The notes beneath the pieces were generated by a model. That model made no database searches and was not told where the DNA came from. It worked only from the letters and a program-made list of their open reading frames with translations. A stretch of DNA of 64,000 nt from Mesorhizobium ciceri biovar biserrulae WSM1271 (GTDB lineage: Bacteria; Pseudomonadota; Alphaproteobacteria; Rhizobiales; Rhizobiaceae): assembly GCF_000185905.1 (NCBI RefSeq), contig NC_014923.1, positions 3,185,501 to 3,249,500 on the forward strand. The letters run 5' to 3'. The position numbers and the translations under genes are program-made. Position 1 is the stretch's first letter. Each line of letters begins with the position of its first letter. Below, piece by piece: positions 18,639 through 28,106 of this stretch.

Positions 18639-19673
18639 ATGCTTTCCTTCGTTATCAGGCGTCTTGGCACCATGGCATTGACGATGCTGTGCCTGACCAT
18701 GGTCGTCTTCTTCCTGATCAACCTCGAACCCAATCTGAAGAAGCTGGCGATCAGCCAGACCGAAATGCATACGTCGGCCGAGCAGCTCGAGAGCTGGCTG
18801 GTCAACCATGGCTACCGGCAGAACTTCTTCGTCCGCTACGGCCAGTGGCTTGGCGTCTTGCCCAAGCAGCCGGTAACCGACCCGGCGACCGGTAAGCCGG
18901 CGCAGCGTTTCTCCTTCTGCAACGATCCGCTAGTGCCGACCTTTGCCGGCGTTTTCCAGGGCGATTTCGGCTGCTCGACCAAGTTCAAGGCGACCGTCGC
19001 CTCAAAACTGTTTCCGGCACTCGGCGCTACCGGCATCCTGATGTTCTGGGTGCTGGCGGTGATGGTGCCGATCTCGCTGCTGATCGGCATTCTGGCCGGC
19101 ATGCGTGAGGGGTCGCGAACCGACCGGGTGCTGTCCGTGGCGTCGATCGCCTCGACGGCGACGCCTGAATATGTGTCGGGCGTCATCTTCACCGTCATCT
19201 TCGCCTCATGGCTAGGCTGGCTGAACGGCTCGGCGGCTTCGGCCAGCCAGGGCATCACCTTCTACAATTTCACACTGCCGGTGATGACGCTGGCGATCTA
19301 CGGCATCGGCTATATCGCCCGCATGACGCGAGCTTCGATGGTCGAAGTGATGACGCAGCAATATATCCGTACCGCGCGGTTGAAGGGTCTCTCCTTCGGC
19401 AGCGTGGTGGTCAAACATGCCTTGCGCAACGCGCTGATCGCACCGTTCACCGTCATCATGCTGCAATTCCCTTGGCTGCTCACCGGCGTCGTCATCGTCG
19501 AGGTGATGTTCCGCTACCAGGGCTTCGGCTACACGCTGGTCGAGGCGGCCGGCAACAACGATATCGACCTTTTGCTCGGCTGCTCGCTGGTCTCGGTGTT
19601 CATCGTCTTGATCACGCAGCTCATTTCCGATGTGGGCTACGCATTTCTCAATCCGCGTATCAGAGTTCAGTAG
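18639..19673 (+). CDS. peptide-type ABC transporter permease, DppB-like
   Basis: An integral membrane subunit (344 aa) with an N-terminal helix (MLSFVIRRLGTMALTMLCLT), a periplasmic loop and five further helices. The cytoplasmic coupling loop is typical (TQQYIRTARLKGLSFGSVV, then KHALRNALI). The periplasmic loop (about 40-115) is longer than usual and contains two cysteines (FCNDP and FGCS) that could form a disulfide. The ribosome site AGGGGG is 6 nt from the ATG. The next permease starts 12 nt downstream. Confidence 0.9.
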   Translation: MLSFVIRRLGTMALTMLCLTMVVFFLINLEPNLKKLAISQTEMHTSAEQLESWLVNHGYRQNFFVRYGQWLGVLPKQPVTDPATGKPAQRFSFCNDPLVPTFAGVFQGDFGCSTKFKATVASKLFPALGATGILMFWVLAVMVPISLLIGILAGMREGSRTDRVLSVASIASTATPEYVSGVIFTVIFASWLGWLNGSAASASQGITFYNFTLPVMTLAIYGIGYIARMTRASMVEVMTQQYIRTARLKGLSFGSVVVKHALRNALIAPFTVIMLQFPWLLTGVVIVEVMFRYQGFGYTLVEAAGNNDIDLLLGCSLVSVFIVLITQLISDVGYAFLNPRIRVQ

Positions 19674-19685
19674 GGAGCGAAGCCG

Positions 19686-20843
19686 ATGCCGGTTCAATAC
19701 ATCAGTGGCTTCACCGTCGTTTTCGAAGTGCTGTCGCGCTTCTGGCCGGTCTGGATCGCGCTCGTCATCGTCATGGGCGCGAGCTTCGCCTACAAGAAGA
19801 AGCTGGCGCTCTACGGCCAGCTGTTCGACAGCGGTGTCGGCATCGTCGGCGTCGGCATCTGCCTGTTCTGGCTGTTCACGGCGATCTTCGCCGCGACCAT
19901 ATCGCCCTTCGATCCGCTGGCCCAGATTCCGATCATGAAGGACGTGCTGCCGGGCGCCGTCGAACCGCAGTCGGGACTGACCTATCTGTTCGGCGGCGAC
20001 AAGCTGGCGCGCGACGTGTTTTCGCGCATGGTCTATGGCAGCCAGATCGTGCTGATCATCGCGCCTGCCGCGACCGGCTTCGCGCTGATGGTCGGCATCA
20101 CGCTCGGCCTGCCCGCCGGCTATTACGGCGGCAAGATCGACACCGTGCTGTCGTTCCTGGCCAACCTTGTGCTCGCCTTCCCGGTGATCCTGCTGTTCTA
20201 CCTCTTGGTGACGCCGGGCATCATGGACACGCCGATCCCCTATGGCATGGCCGGCGTCTTCTTCCTGTTCCCGATCATCTTCTTCAGCGTGCTGTTCTGG
20301 ACCCGCTACAAGAATCGGCCCGACCGGCTTTACATCCTGCTCGGCATCACCCTGATCCTCGGTGGCTGGATCTATCTCGGCCTTGTGTTCGATAAGGACC
20401 CGCTGCACATCGTCCATATCGATCCAAACCAGCTCAACATCTTCGTGGCGGTGGTGTTCGCCTCCAGCCCCGGCGTGTTCCGCATCGTGCGTGGCCTGGT
20501 GATGGACATCAAGACGCGCGATTATGTGGCGGCGGCGCAGACGCGCGGTGAATCGCCCTGGTACATCATGCTGTGGGAGATCCTGCCCAATGCGCGCGGG
20601 CCACTGATCGTCGATGCCTGCCTGCGCATCGGCTACACCACCATCCTGCTCGGCACGCTCGGTTATTTCGGCCTTGGCCTGGCGCCGGAAAGCCCGGACT
20701 GGGGCACCGCGATCAAGGACGCCAGCCGCCTGCTGCGCTCCTTCATCCATCCGGCGCTGCCGCCGACCATCGCACTGATGTCGTTCGTGCTGGGCTTGAA
20801 CCTGCTCGCCGACTCGCTGCGCGAACAATCGATGAAAGACTGA
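19686..20843 (+). CDS. peptide-type ABC transporter permease, DppC-like with extra membrane segment
   Basis: The second channel subunit of the importer, 385 aa. N- and C-terminal thirds match DppC/OppC, with the coupling loop TRDYVAAAQTRGESPWYIM and the end LLADSLREQSMKD. It is about 80-90 residues longer than typical DppC (about 300): between the early helices and the coupling loop there is an inserted stretch (about 180-260) with further hydrophobic segments (FFLFPIIFFSVLFW, LLGITLILGGWIYLGLVF). This marks a distinct subfamily of the transporter. The ribosome site GGGAG lies 8 nt upstream. Confidence 0.88.
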   Translation: MPVQYISGFTVVFEVLSRFWPVWIALVIVMGASFAYKKKLALYGQLFDSGVGIVGVGICLFWLFTAIFAATISPFDPLAQIPIMKDVLPGAVEPQSGLTYLFGGDKLARDVFSRMVYGSQIVLIIAPAATGFALMVGITLGLPAGYYGGKIDTVLSFLANLVLAFPVILLFYLLVTPGIMDTPIPYGMAGVFFLFPIIFFSVLFWTRYKNRPDRLYILLGITLILGGWIYLGLVFDKDPLHIVHIDPNQLNIFVAVVFASSPGVFRIVRGLVMDIKTRDYVAAAQTRGESPWYIMLWEILPNARGPLIVDACLRIGYTTILLGTLGYFGLGLAPESPDWGTAIKDASRLLRSFIHPALPPTIALMSFVLGLNLLADSLREQSMKD

Positions 20844-20910
20844 TGTCGCGGGTTTCGACCCGATGGGCCTGAGAGAAACAGGTCTGGAAGAACCAGGATT
20901 GGAGCGACCC

Positions 20911-23127
20911 ATGAACGAGGCAGTTCGAAATCCCGCCAAGCCGACCCCCGGGCCAACCAAAGGGCCGATCATCGAGATCGAGAACCTGTCGATCTCCTTC
21001 TTCACCCGCAAGGGCGAGATACCGGCCGTCATGGATTTTTCCTGCACCGTCATGCCGGGCGAGGCGATGGGCATCGTCGGCGAATCCGGCTGCGGCAAGT
21101 CGACCGTGTCGCTCGGCATCATGCGCGACCTCTCCAACATCGGGAAGATCGTCGGCGGCAAGATCAAGTTCCAGGGCAAGGACATGGGCGAACTCTCCGA
21201 CGAGGAGTTGCGTTCCATCCGCGGCAACAAGATCGCCATGATCTACCAGGAGCCGATGGCGAGCTTGAACCCGGCGATGAAAGTCGGCCAGCAGCTGATG
21301 GAAGTGCCGCTGATCCACGACAAGGTGTCGAAGGAAGAGGCCTATAAACGCGCCCTCGATATGGTGCGCTCGGTCAAATTGCCCGATCCCGAGCGTATGA
21401 TGCGCTCCTATCCGCACCAGCTCTCCGGCGGCCAGCAGCAGCGCATCGTCATTGCCATGGCGCTGCTGTCGAAGCCGGCGCTGCTTTTGCTCGACGAGCC
21501 GACGACGGCGCTCGACGTGACGGTGGAGGCGGGCATCGTCGATCTGGTCAAGGGGCTGGGCGAAAAGTTCGGCACGTCGATGATCTTCGTGTCGCACAAT
21601 CTCGGCCTGATCCTGGAAACCTGCGATCGCATCACCGTGATGTATTCGGGCGAAGCGGTGGAGACCGGCAAGATCAAGGACGTGTTCGACCGGATGCGCC
21701 ACCCCTATACGCAGGGGCTTTTCCGCTCGATCCCGCTGCCGGGCGCCGACAAGAACTCACGGCCGCTGATCTCCATCCCCGGACAGCTGCCGCTGCCGCA
21801 CGAGCGGCCCAAGGGCTGCAATTTCGGCCCTCGCTGCCACCATTTCGTCGAGGGTGTCTGCAACGCCGCCGAAATCCCGATGATCGAGGTCGCTGGTCAC
21901 GAAGGCCATTTCTCGCGCTGCGTGCGCTTCAACGAGATCGACTGGGAAGCGCTGCCACCCGGTGCCAAGAAGGTCAATGAGCGCGTCATGCCCGGCGCGC
22001 CGGTGCTCAAGATCGAGGACCTCAGAAAATATTACAGGGTCGGCGGCAGCGAGGTGTTCGGCTCGAGCGAGGGCCGCGTCGTCAAGGCCAACGAGACGAT
22101 CTCGTTCATGGCGCGCGAATCCGAGACGGTCGCCATCGTCGGCGAATCCGGCTGCGGAAAGTCGACGCTGGCCAAGGTGCTGCTCGGGCTGGAGACGGCA
22201 AGTGCCGGCACGGTGACGCTGGGCAACACGGAAATCCAATCGACGGGCATCGACAAACGGAGCGTCGACACGGTGTCGTCGATCCAGATGGTGTTCCAGA
22301 ATCCGTTCGACACGCTCAATCCCAGCCATTCGGTCGGTTCGCAGATCATCCGCACGCTGGAGAAGTTCAATGTCGGCAAGACGGTTGCCGATCGCCGCAA
22401 GCGCATGCTGGAGCTGCTCGACCTGGTGAAGCTGCCGCGGGCATTCGAAACCCGCAAGCCGCGTCAGCTTTCGGGCGGCCAGAAGCAGCGCATCGGCGTG
22501 GCGCGAGCCTTTGCCGGTGACGCCAAGGTGGTGGTGGCCGACGAGCCGGTCTCGGCATTGGACGTGTCGGTGCAGGCGGCGGTGACCGAACTGCTGATGG
22601 ACATCCAGCGCAAGAACAAGACGACGATGCTGTTTATCAGCCACGATCTGTCCGTCGTTCGCTACATCGCCGACCGCGTCGTCGTCATGTATCTCGGCTA
22701 CATCGTCGAGCAAGGCACGACCGACCAGATCTTCGCACCGCCCTATCATCCCTATACGGAGGCGCTGCTGTCGGCGATCCCGATCGCCGACACGAGTGTC
22801 GTGAAGAAGCACATCGTGCTGGAAGGCGACATCCCGTCGGCGATGAACCCGCCATCCGGCTGTCCGTTCCAAACCCGTTGCGGCTACAAGAAGCTGGTGC
22901 CGGACAATCTCTGCGAGACCAAGGTGCCGCCGGTCAAGCATCTCGGCGACGGTCATATGAGCCTGTGCTGGCTCTCCGACGACGTGCTGGCCAAGATGGA
23001 GCCCGTGATCAAGTTCGACAAGGAACACGCCGCGCACGAAGGTATGCCGGACGACGCGTCGCATGGCGATGGCCCCGGTTTTGCTGGCACGCCACCAAAG
23101 CGTCCGCGCGGCAAAAGGCCGAGCTGA
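20911..23127 (+). CDS. fused double ATPase of peptide-type ABC transporter (DppD-DppF fusion)
   Basis: One 738-residue protein carries both nucleotide-binding domains. Domain 1: Walker A GESGCGKST 57-65, signature LSGGQ 171-175, Walker B LLLLDEP 191-197, then an oligopeptide-type C-terminal extension with clustered cysteines (CNFGPRC). Domain 2: Walker A 411-419, LSGGQ 520-524, VVVADEP, then a second Cys-rich extension (CPFQTRCGY). All catalytic motifs are intact in both halves. I chose the ATG at 20911 because GGAG stands 7 nt upstream; a longer frame opens at 20863 but its first 16 residues look non-coding. Last gene of the four-gene importer operon. Confidence 0.92.
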   Translation: MNEAVRNPAKPTPGPTKGPIIEIENLSISFFTRKGEIPAVMDFSCTVMPGEAMGIVGESGCGKSTVSLGIMRDLSNIGKIVGGKIKFQGKDMGELSDEELRSIRGNKIAMIYQEPMASLNPAMKVGQQLMEVPLIHDKVSKEEAYKRALDMVRSVKLPDPERMMRSYPHQLSGGQQQRIVIAMALLSKPALLLLDEPTTALDVTVEAGIVDLVKGLGEKFGTSMIFVSHNLGLILETCDRITVMYSGEAVETGKIKDVFDRMRHPYTQGLFRSIPLPGADKNSRPLISIPGQLPLPHERPKGCNFGPRCHHFVEGVCNAAEIPMIEVAGHEGHFSRCVRFNEIDWEALPPGAKKVNERVMPGAPVLKIEDLRKYYRVGGSEVFGSSEGRVVKANETISFMARESETVAIVGESGCGKSTLAKVLLGLETASAGTVTLGNTEIQSTGIDKRSVDTVSSIQMVFQNPFDTLNPSHSVGSQIIRTLEKFNVGKTVADRRKRMLELLDLVKLPRAFETRKPRQLSGGQKQRIGVARAFAGDAKVVVADEPVSALDVSVQAAVTELLMDIQRKNKTTMLFISHDLSVVRYIADRVVVMYLGYIVEQGTTDQIFAPPYHPYTEALLSAIPIADTSVVKKHIVLEGDIPSAMNPPSGCPFQTRCGYKKLVPDNLCETKVPPVKHLGDGHMSLCWLSDDVLAKMEPVIKFDKEHAAHEGMPDDASHGDGPGFAGTPPKRPRGKRPS

Positions 23128-23161
23128 CCGTCCGAAGATCGAGATCAACGATGCGGCAAGA

Positions 23162-23752
23162 TCAGTTCCCGCACTCGCTCAACTGCTGGGCATAGTCCCG
23201 CGCCATCTTGTCGGTGGCCCGGGCATAGCCCTGCACACCGGCATCGCCCCTGTTGCCGCGGCCATAGGCGGTCCAGCCGAGATAGTAGGCAAGGTAGAGA
23301 TTGTAGGTGTCGTTGCGGGCGACGCCGTAGGTGTCAGATGTCTTGGAATGATACCAGCCGACGAAATCGACCGCATCGGCGAATTTCGTCCGCCGCGCCG
23401 CCCAATTGCCGGTCTCGCGCTGATATTGCGACCAGGTGCCGTCCAGCGCCTGCGAAAAGCCGGTGGCTGTGGAGACGTGCTTCCACGGAATGAAGCCGAG
23501 CAGCTTGGTACGCGGCGGCCTTGCATTGCTCTTGAAGCCCGATTCCTTGCGGACCGTCGCCATCAGTACGGGAACGGGGATGCCATATTTCTGTTGGGTG
23601 CGCTCGGCGGCAGACTGCCAGTTGTCGAACCAGCCGTCATTCTGGTCGAAGACGGCGCAAACATTGTTGATGTGATTGGGCGGCGTGGCGCAGGCCGAAA
23701 GCGCCAGCAGCACGCAAACCGCACCAATTTTACTAAAACTCGAACTACGCAT
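23162..23752 (-). CDS. lytic-transglycosylase-like lipoprotein
   Basis: A 196-residue exported protein with a lipobox (LSAC, Cys21) and a lysozyme/SLT-like core around RKESGF (candidate catalytic Glu70) and TGFSQALDGTW. It probably trims peptidoglycan or is a lipoprotein relative of such enzymes. It is convergent with the ABC ATPase gene, with 34 bp between stop codons. Family membership is inferred from the Glu-Ser motif and the Gly/Gln pattern; the activity is less certain because the core is short. Confidence 0.72.
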   Translation of the reverse strand: MRSSSFSKIGAVCVLLALSACATPPNHINNVCAVFDQNDGWFDNWQSAAERTQQKYGIPVPVLMATVRKESGFKSNARPPRTKLLGFIPWKHVSTATGFSQALDGTWSQYQRETGNWAARRTKFADAVDFVGWYHSKTSDTYGVARNDTYNLYLAYYLGWTAYGRGNRGDAGVQGYARATDKMARDYAQQLSECGN

Positions 23753-23960
23753 CGGCAGAGCAATAGGCCGAAATCATAAAGGGAATCTTGCAGCGTCCAT
23801 TAACGCTTCGCCCGAGCGGTCGCTCGAGGAAATCCCATATCAACAATCCGACATATTTCGTCGTGTTCTCTAAATGGATACTGCAGAAATGCCGCCGTGG
23901 CTAAAATCACGCCCGCAAACGGCGTATTTATGACAGCTTGCCTGGTTTGCCGGGGCTTTG

Positions 23961-25508
23961 ATGCCAGGCATGAACGAACCAAGACGCAAACGCGGCGCCG
24001 AGCGCACCAGCAATCGGGGGCCATCGGCCATTCCGCAACTGCCGCTCAGGCGGGTGACCAATCCCTATCCGCCAATGGCCATGCTGTCGCCCGATCAGAT
24101 CGAGCAGATCCATCAGGCGTCGATGCACATATTGGAGAATTTCGGCATCGAGGTGATGAGTCCGCGCGCGCTGTCGCTGTTCGAGAAGGCCGGCGCCAGG
24201 GTCGATCATGCCTCAGCGATTGTCCGCATCGATCGCGGCCTGATCGAAGACGTGCTGAAGACCACGCAGCCCAGCTATGTGTTGACGCCGCGCAACCCGG
24301 CCAACGCGGTTCATCTGGGCGGCAACACCATCAATTTCACCCTCGTTGCCGGGCCGCCCAATGTCCATGACATGGAGCGCGGCCGCCGCGCCGGCAATTT
24401 GCGCGACTATTCGGATCTCACACGGCTGGCGCAGCATTTCAACTGCATCCACATGCTGGGCAACCAGGTCTGCGCGCCGGTGGAGCTGCCGGCAAACTCC
24501 CGCCATCTCGACACTTATTTCACCAATCTGACGCTGACCGACAAGAGTTTCCATGTCTCGGCGATCGGCCGGGGCAGGGCATTGGACGGCATCGAGATGA
24601 TGGCGATTTCGCGTGGGCTGACGCTCGACCAGATGCGCGACGATCCCGGCATCACCACGATCATCTCGGTCAACTCGCCGCGCCGCTTCGACGAGATGAT
24701 GGCCGAAGGCCTGATGACCATGGCCGAGTTCGGCCAGTCGGTGGCGGTGACGCCGTTCACGCTGATGGGGGCGATGAGCCCGGTGACGCTGGCCGGGGCG
24801 CTGGCGCAGCAGAATGCCGAGGCGCTGTTCGGCGTCGTGCTGACGCAGCTTGTCCGTCCGGGCGCGCCGGTCATGTATGGCGCCTTCACCTCCAATGTCG
24901 ACATGAAGTCGGGCGCGCCGGCCTTCGGCACGCCTGAGAACACCAAGGCCAACATTGCGTCAGGGCAACTGGCGCGGCGCTACGGGCTGCCCTACCGCAC
25001 GACGCCAGGCTCGGCTTCCAATGCCGCCGACGCGCAGGGCGCCTATGAGACGCTGATGGCGCTGTGGGGCGCGGTGCTCGGCCACGGCAACCTCGTCTAC
25101 CACGCCGCCGGCTGGCAGGAGGGCGGGCTGACGGCGTCGTTCGAAAAACTCATCATCGATGTCGAGATGATCCAGCATATGATGGAGTTCTTGCGCCCGA
25201 TCGAAGTCAATGAGGCGGAACTCGCCGTCGAGGCTTTGGGTGCGGTGCCAACCGGTGGGCATTTCTTCGGCGAGCCGCACACGCTGGAGCGCTACGCCAC
25301 TGCCTTCTACCAGCCGATGCTGTCCAACTGGCAGAATTACGAAGCCTGGCAGGAAGCCGGCGGCCTCGACGCCACGGCACGCGCGACGCGGCTGTGGAAG
25401 AAGGCGCTGGAGGACTATGTCGAGCCGGTGATGGATATCGCCGTGCGCGAGGCGCTAGAGGCTTACATGGCCAGGCGCAAGGAAGCGATCGGGCAGGGCG
25501 AGCCGTGA
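23961..25508 (+). CDS. MttB-family (trimethylamine methyltransferase-like) protein, non-pyrrolysine
   Basis: A 515-residue TIM-barrel methyltransferase of the MttB superfamily. In true TMA methyltransferases an in-frame amber codon encodes pyrrolysine; this gene has none, so it belongs with the non-Pyl group, whose characterised members (MtgB type) demethylate glycine betaine and other quaternary amines by transferring methyl to a corrinoid protein. Conserved stretches include LRDYSDLTRLAQHF, GAMSPVTLAGALAQQNAEAL and TPGSASNAADAQGAYE. No corrinoid protein or corrinoid activator gene is adjacent. The neighbour 58 bp downstream is a dimethylglycine-dehydrogenase-like flavoprotein, supporting methylated-amine catabolism. 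The start ATG follows GGGG by 6 nt; an alternative ATG is 9 nt downstream. Confidence 0.85.
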   Translation: MPGMNEPRRKRGAERTSNRGPSAIPQLPLRRVTNPYPPMAMLSPDQIEQIHQASMHILENFGIEVMSPRALSLFEKAGARVDHASAIVRIDRGLIEDVLKTTQPSYVLTPRNPANAVHLGGNTINFTLVAGPPNVHDMERGRRAGNLRDYSDLTRLAQHFNCIHMLGNQVCAPVELPANSRHLDTYFTNLTLTDKSFHVSAIGRGRALDGIEMMAISRGLTLDQMRDDPGITTIISVNSPRRFDEMMAEGLMTMAEFGQSVAVTPFTLMGAMSPVTLAGALAQQNAEALFGVVLTQLVRPGAPVMYGAFTSNVDMKSGAPAFGTPENTKANIASGQLARRYGLPYRTTPGSASNAADAQGAYETLMALWGAVLGHGNLVYHAAGWQEGGLTASFEKLIIDVEMIQHMMEFLRPIEVNEAELAVEALGAVPTGGHFFGEPHTLERYATAFYQPMLSNWQNYEAWQEAGGLDATARATRLWKKALEDYVEPVMDIAVREALEAYMARRKEAIGQGEP

Positions 25509-25566
25509 TCGTTCCCAGCTTGAATCCATTCACCCATTCAACTCACTGATATCAGAGAAAAAATCC

Positions 25567-27993
25567 ATGAAATCGCATGCAAAGGTCGTGGTCATTGGCG
25601 GTGGCGTCGTCGGATGCTCCGTGTTGTTCCATCTCGCCCGCCACGGCTGGACCGATGTTGTCCTGCTGGAGCGCGACGAGCTGACCTCAGGCTCGACCTG
25701 GCACGCGGCCGGGGGCATGCACACCATCAATGGCGACCCCAACGTCGCCAAGCTGCAGAAATACACGATCAATCTCTACAAGGAGATCGAGGAGCTTTCC
25801 GGCCAGGCGACCGGCGTGCATCTGACCGGTGGCGTGCTTCTGGCAGCGACCGAGGCGCGGCTCGACTGGCTGCGCGGCGTCGTCGCCAAGGGCCGCTATC
25901 TCGGCATAGAGCTCGAGGAGATCTCGCCCAACGAAGCGGCCGAACTGATGCCGCTGCTCGATCCCAAGCAGTTCGTCGGCGCGGTCAGGAACAAAGAGGA
26001 CGGCCATCTCGATCCCTCCGGCGTCACCCACGCCTATGCCAAGGCCGCGCGGAAACTTGGGGCGGAAGTGGAGCGTTTCACCAAGGTCGAGGACATCGTG
26101 CGGCGCCCTGACGGGCTGTGGCGGGTCATCACCAACAAGGGCGAGGTGGTGGCCGAGCATGTCGTCAACGCCGGCGGCCTGTGGGCGCGCGAGGTCGGCC
26201 GCATGGTCGGCCTCGAACTGCCGGTGCTGGCCATGGAGCACATGTACCTGATCACCGAGGATATGCCGGAGGTCGCCGCCTGGAACGCCAAGACCGGCAC
26301 CGAGATCATCCACGCGGTCGACTTCGATGGCGAGCTTTACCTGCGCCAGGAGCGCGGCGGCATGCTGATGGGCACTTACGAAAAGGCCAACAAGCCATGG
26401 TCCGAATACCAGACGCCATGGAATTTCGGCCATGAATTGCTGGCGCCCGACATCGACCGCATCGCGCCGTCGCTTGAGGTCGGCTTCCGCCATTTCCCGG
26501 CCTTCCAGAACACGGGCATCAAGCAGATCATCAACGGGCCTTTCACCTTCGCGCCCGACGGCAACCCATTGGTCGGGCCGGTGCGCGGGCTGCCGGGCTT
26601 CTGGGTCGCCTGCGGTGTCATGGCCGGGTTTTCGCAAGGCGGCGGCGTCGGCCTCGCTTTGTCGAACTGGATGATCGAGGGCGATCCCGGCGCCGACATC
26701 TGGGCGATGGATGTCGCGCGCTACGGCGACTGGGCGACGATGGCCTATACCAACGCCAAGGTGCGCGAGAATTATTCCAGGCGCTTTTCGATCCGCTTCC
26801 CCAATGAGGAGCTGCCCGCCGGGCGGCCGCTGAAGACGACGCCGGTCTACGACCTGCTGTCGGCCAAGGGTGCGCAATGGGGCGTTGCCTATGGGCTGGA
26901 AGTGCCGCTGTGGTACGCGCCGGAAGGCGTCAAGGACGAATTCTCCTGGCGCCGCTCGAGCGATTTCACGCAGGTCGCCAAGGAGGTCGCCACAGTTCGC
27001 GACGGTGTCGGCCTGTCGGAGATTTCGAGCTTCGCCAAATACAAGGTGACGGGTGAGGGAGCGGCCGCTTGGCTCGACCGGATGCTTGCCTGCAAACTGC
27101 CCAAGCCCGACCGCATGACGCTGGCGCCGATGCTGAAGGAAGACGGCAGACTGATCGGCGATTTCACCCTCGCCAATCTCGGAAGCGAGGGCTGGTTCCT
27201 CGCCGGCTCCGGCATCGCCGAGCAATACCATATGCGCTGGTTCGAGAAGCACCTGCCTGACGATGGATCGGTCCGCATCGAGGCGCTGGGCGCGAAGCTC
27301 ACCGGTCTGTCGATCGCAGGCCCGAAGGCGCGGGATGTGCTGGCAAAGGCGACGCGCTCGGATGTCTCCAATGCGGCCTTTTCCTTCATGGCCATTGGCC
27401 GGATGGATATCGGCATGGCGCCGTGCCTGGTCGGCCGTGTGAGCTATACCGGCGATCTCGGCTACGAGATCTGGGTGGCGCCGGAATACCAGCGCGCCGC
27501 CTATCAAGCACTGATGGCGGCGGGCGGGGAATTCGGCATCGGCCTGTTCGGCTCGCGCGCCCTCAATGCGCTGCGGCTGGACAAGAATTACGGCTCATGG
27601 GGGCGCGAGTACCGGCCGATCTACGGGCCGCTGGAAGCGGGGCTCGACCGCTTCGTTGCTTACGGCAAGGACGCCGATTTCATAGGCAAGGCCGCGGCGC
27701 TGGCCGAGCTCAGGCAGGGCGGCAAATTGCGCCTGCGCGCTTTTATCGTCGATGCCGACGATGCCGATGTCATTGGCGATGAGCCGATCTGGTTCGATGG
27801 TGCGGTGCGCGGCTGGGTGACGTCGGGCGGCTATGCGCATCATTCGAAGAAATCCGTCGCCGTCGGCTATGTGCCGAAGGAGATCGCTGATGAGAGCGAC
27901 GGCTTCGAGATCGAGCTGCTGGGCAAGCGCCATGCGGCGCGCATTCAGGCGGTGCCGCTGTTCGACGCCAATTTCGAACGGATGCGTGCTTGA
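25567..27993 (+). CDS. FAD/folate-dependent dimethylglycine/sarcosine dehydrogenase-like protein
   Basis: An 808-residue two-part enzyme. The N-terminal DAO/FAD half has the dinucleotide fold VVVIGGGVVGC (7-17), acidic Glu35, and GSTWHAAGG, where His46 aligns with the histidine that carries covalent FAD in dimethylglycine dehydrogenase. The C-terminal half is a GcvT/aminomethyltransferase-like folate domain (about 430-800; GDLGYEIWV, FGSRALNALRLDKNYGSW). Such enzymes oxidise N-methyl groups and pass the C1 unit to tetrahydrofolate as methylene-THF. Its place after the MttB-like gene suggests it takes a partially demethylated product; the exact substrate (dimethylglycine, sarcosine or another N-methyl amino acid) cannot be read from the sequence. 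Confidence 0.87.
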   Translation: MKSHAKVVVIGGGVVGCSVLFHLARHGWTDVVLLERDELTSGSTWHAAGGMHTINGDPNVAKLQKYTINLYKEIEELSGQATGVHLTGGVLLAATEARLDWLRGVVAKGRYLGIELEEISPNEAAELMPLLDPKQFVGAVRNKEDGHLDPSGVTHAYAKAARKLGAEVERFTKVEDIVRRPDGLWRVITNKGEVVAEHVVNAGGLWAREVGRMVGLELPVLAMEHMYLITEDMPEVAAWNAKTGTEIIHAVDFDGELYLRQERGGMLMGTYEKANKPWSEYQTPWNFGHELLAPDIDRIAPSLEVGFRHFPAFQNTGIKQIINGPFTFAPDGNPLVGPVRGLPGFWVACGVMAGFSQGGGVGLALSNWMIEGDPGADIWAMDVARYGDWATMAYTNAKVRENYSRRFSIRFPNEELPAGRPLKTTPVYDLLSAKGAQWGVAYGLEVPLWYAPEGVKDEFSWRRSSDFTQVAKEVATVRDGVGLSEISSFAKYKVTGEGAAAWLDRMLACKLPKPDRMTLAPMLKEDGRLIGDFTLANLGSEGWFLAGSGIAEQYHMRWFEKHLPDDGSVRIEALGAKLTGLSIAGPKARDVLAKATRSDVSNAAFSFMAIGRMDIGMAPCLVGRVSYTGDLGYEIWVAPEYQRAAYQALMAAGGEFGIGLFGSRALNALRLDKNYGSWGREYRPIYGPLEAGLDRFVAYGKDADFIGKAAALAELRQGGKLRLRAFIVDADDADVIGDEPIWFDGAVRGWVTSGGYAHHSKKSVAVGYVPKEIADESDGFEIELLGKRHAARIQAVPLFDANFERMRA

Positions 27994-28020
27994 AGCGCTT
28001 CGGCTTCGCCGATGCGCTTC
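27992..28020. terminator. possible bidirectional hairpin between convergent genes
   Basis: GAAGCGC (27992-27998) pairs with GCGCTTC (28014-28020), with a further short CGG/CCG pairing inside. It begins in the flavoprotein stop codon. The downstream T content (GTTTTG) is modest. Confidence 0.35.
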
Positions 28021-28106
28021 AGATTCCTGTTTTGTGGATGTCGTTGTCCCAAGACCGCCGGGCACTTTTGGGCGACATGCACCAGGCCCGCATCCTCTTT
28101 CTGGCG

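Noticed and set aside
24400..25508. In-frame pyrrolysine codon in the MttB-like gene
   Set aside because: The frame contains no internal TAG, and there is no sign of pyrrolysine biosynthesis genes in the window.
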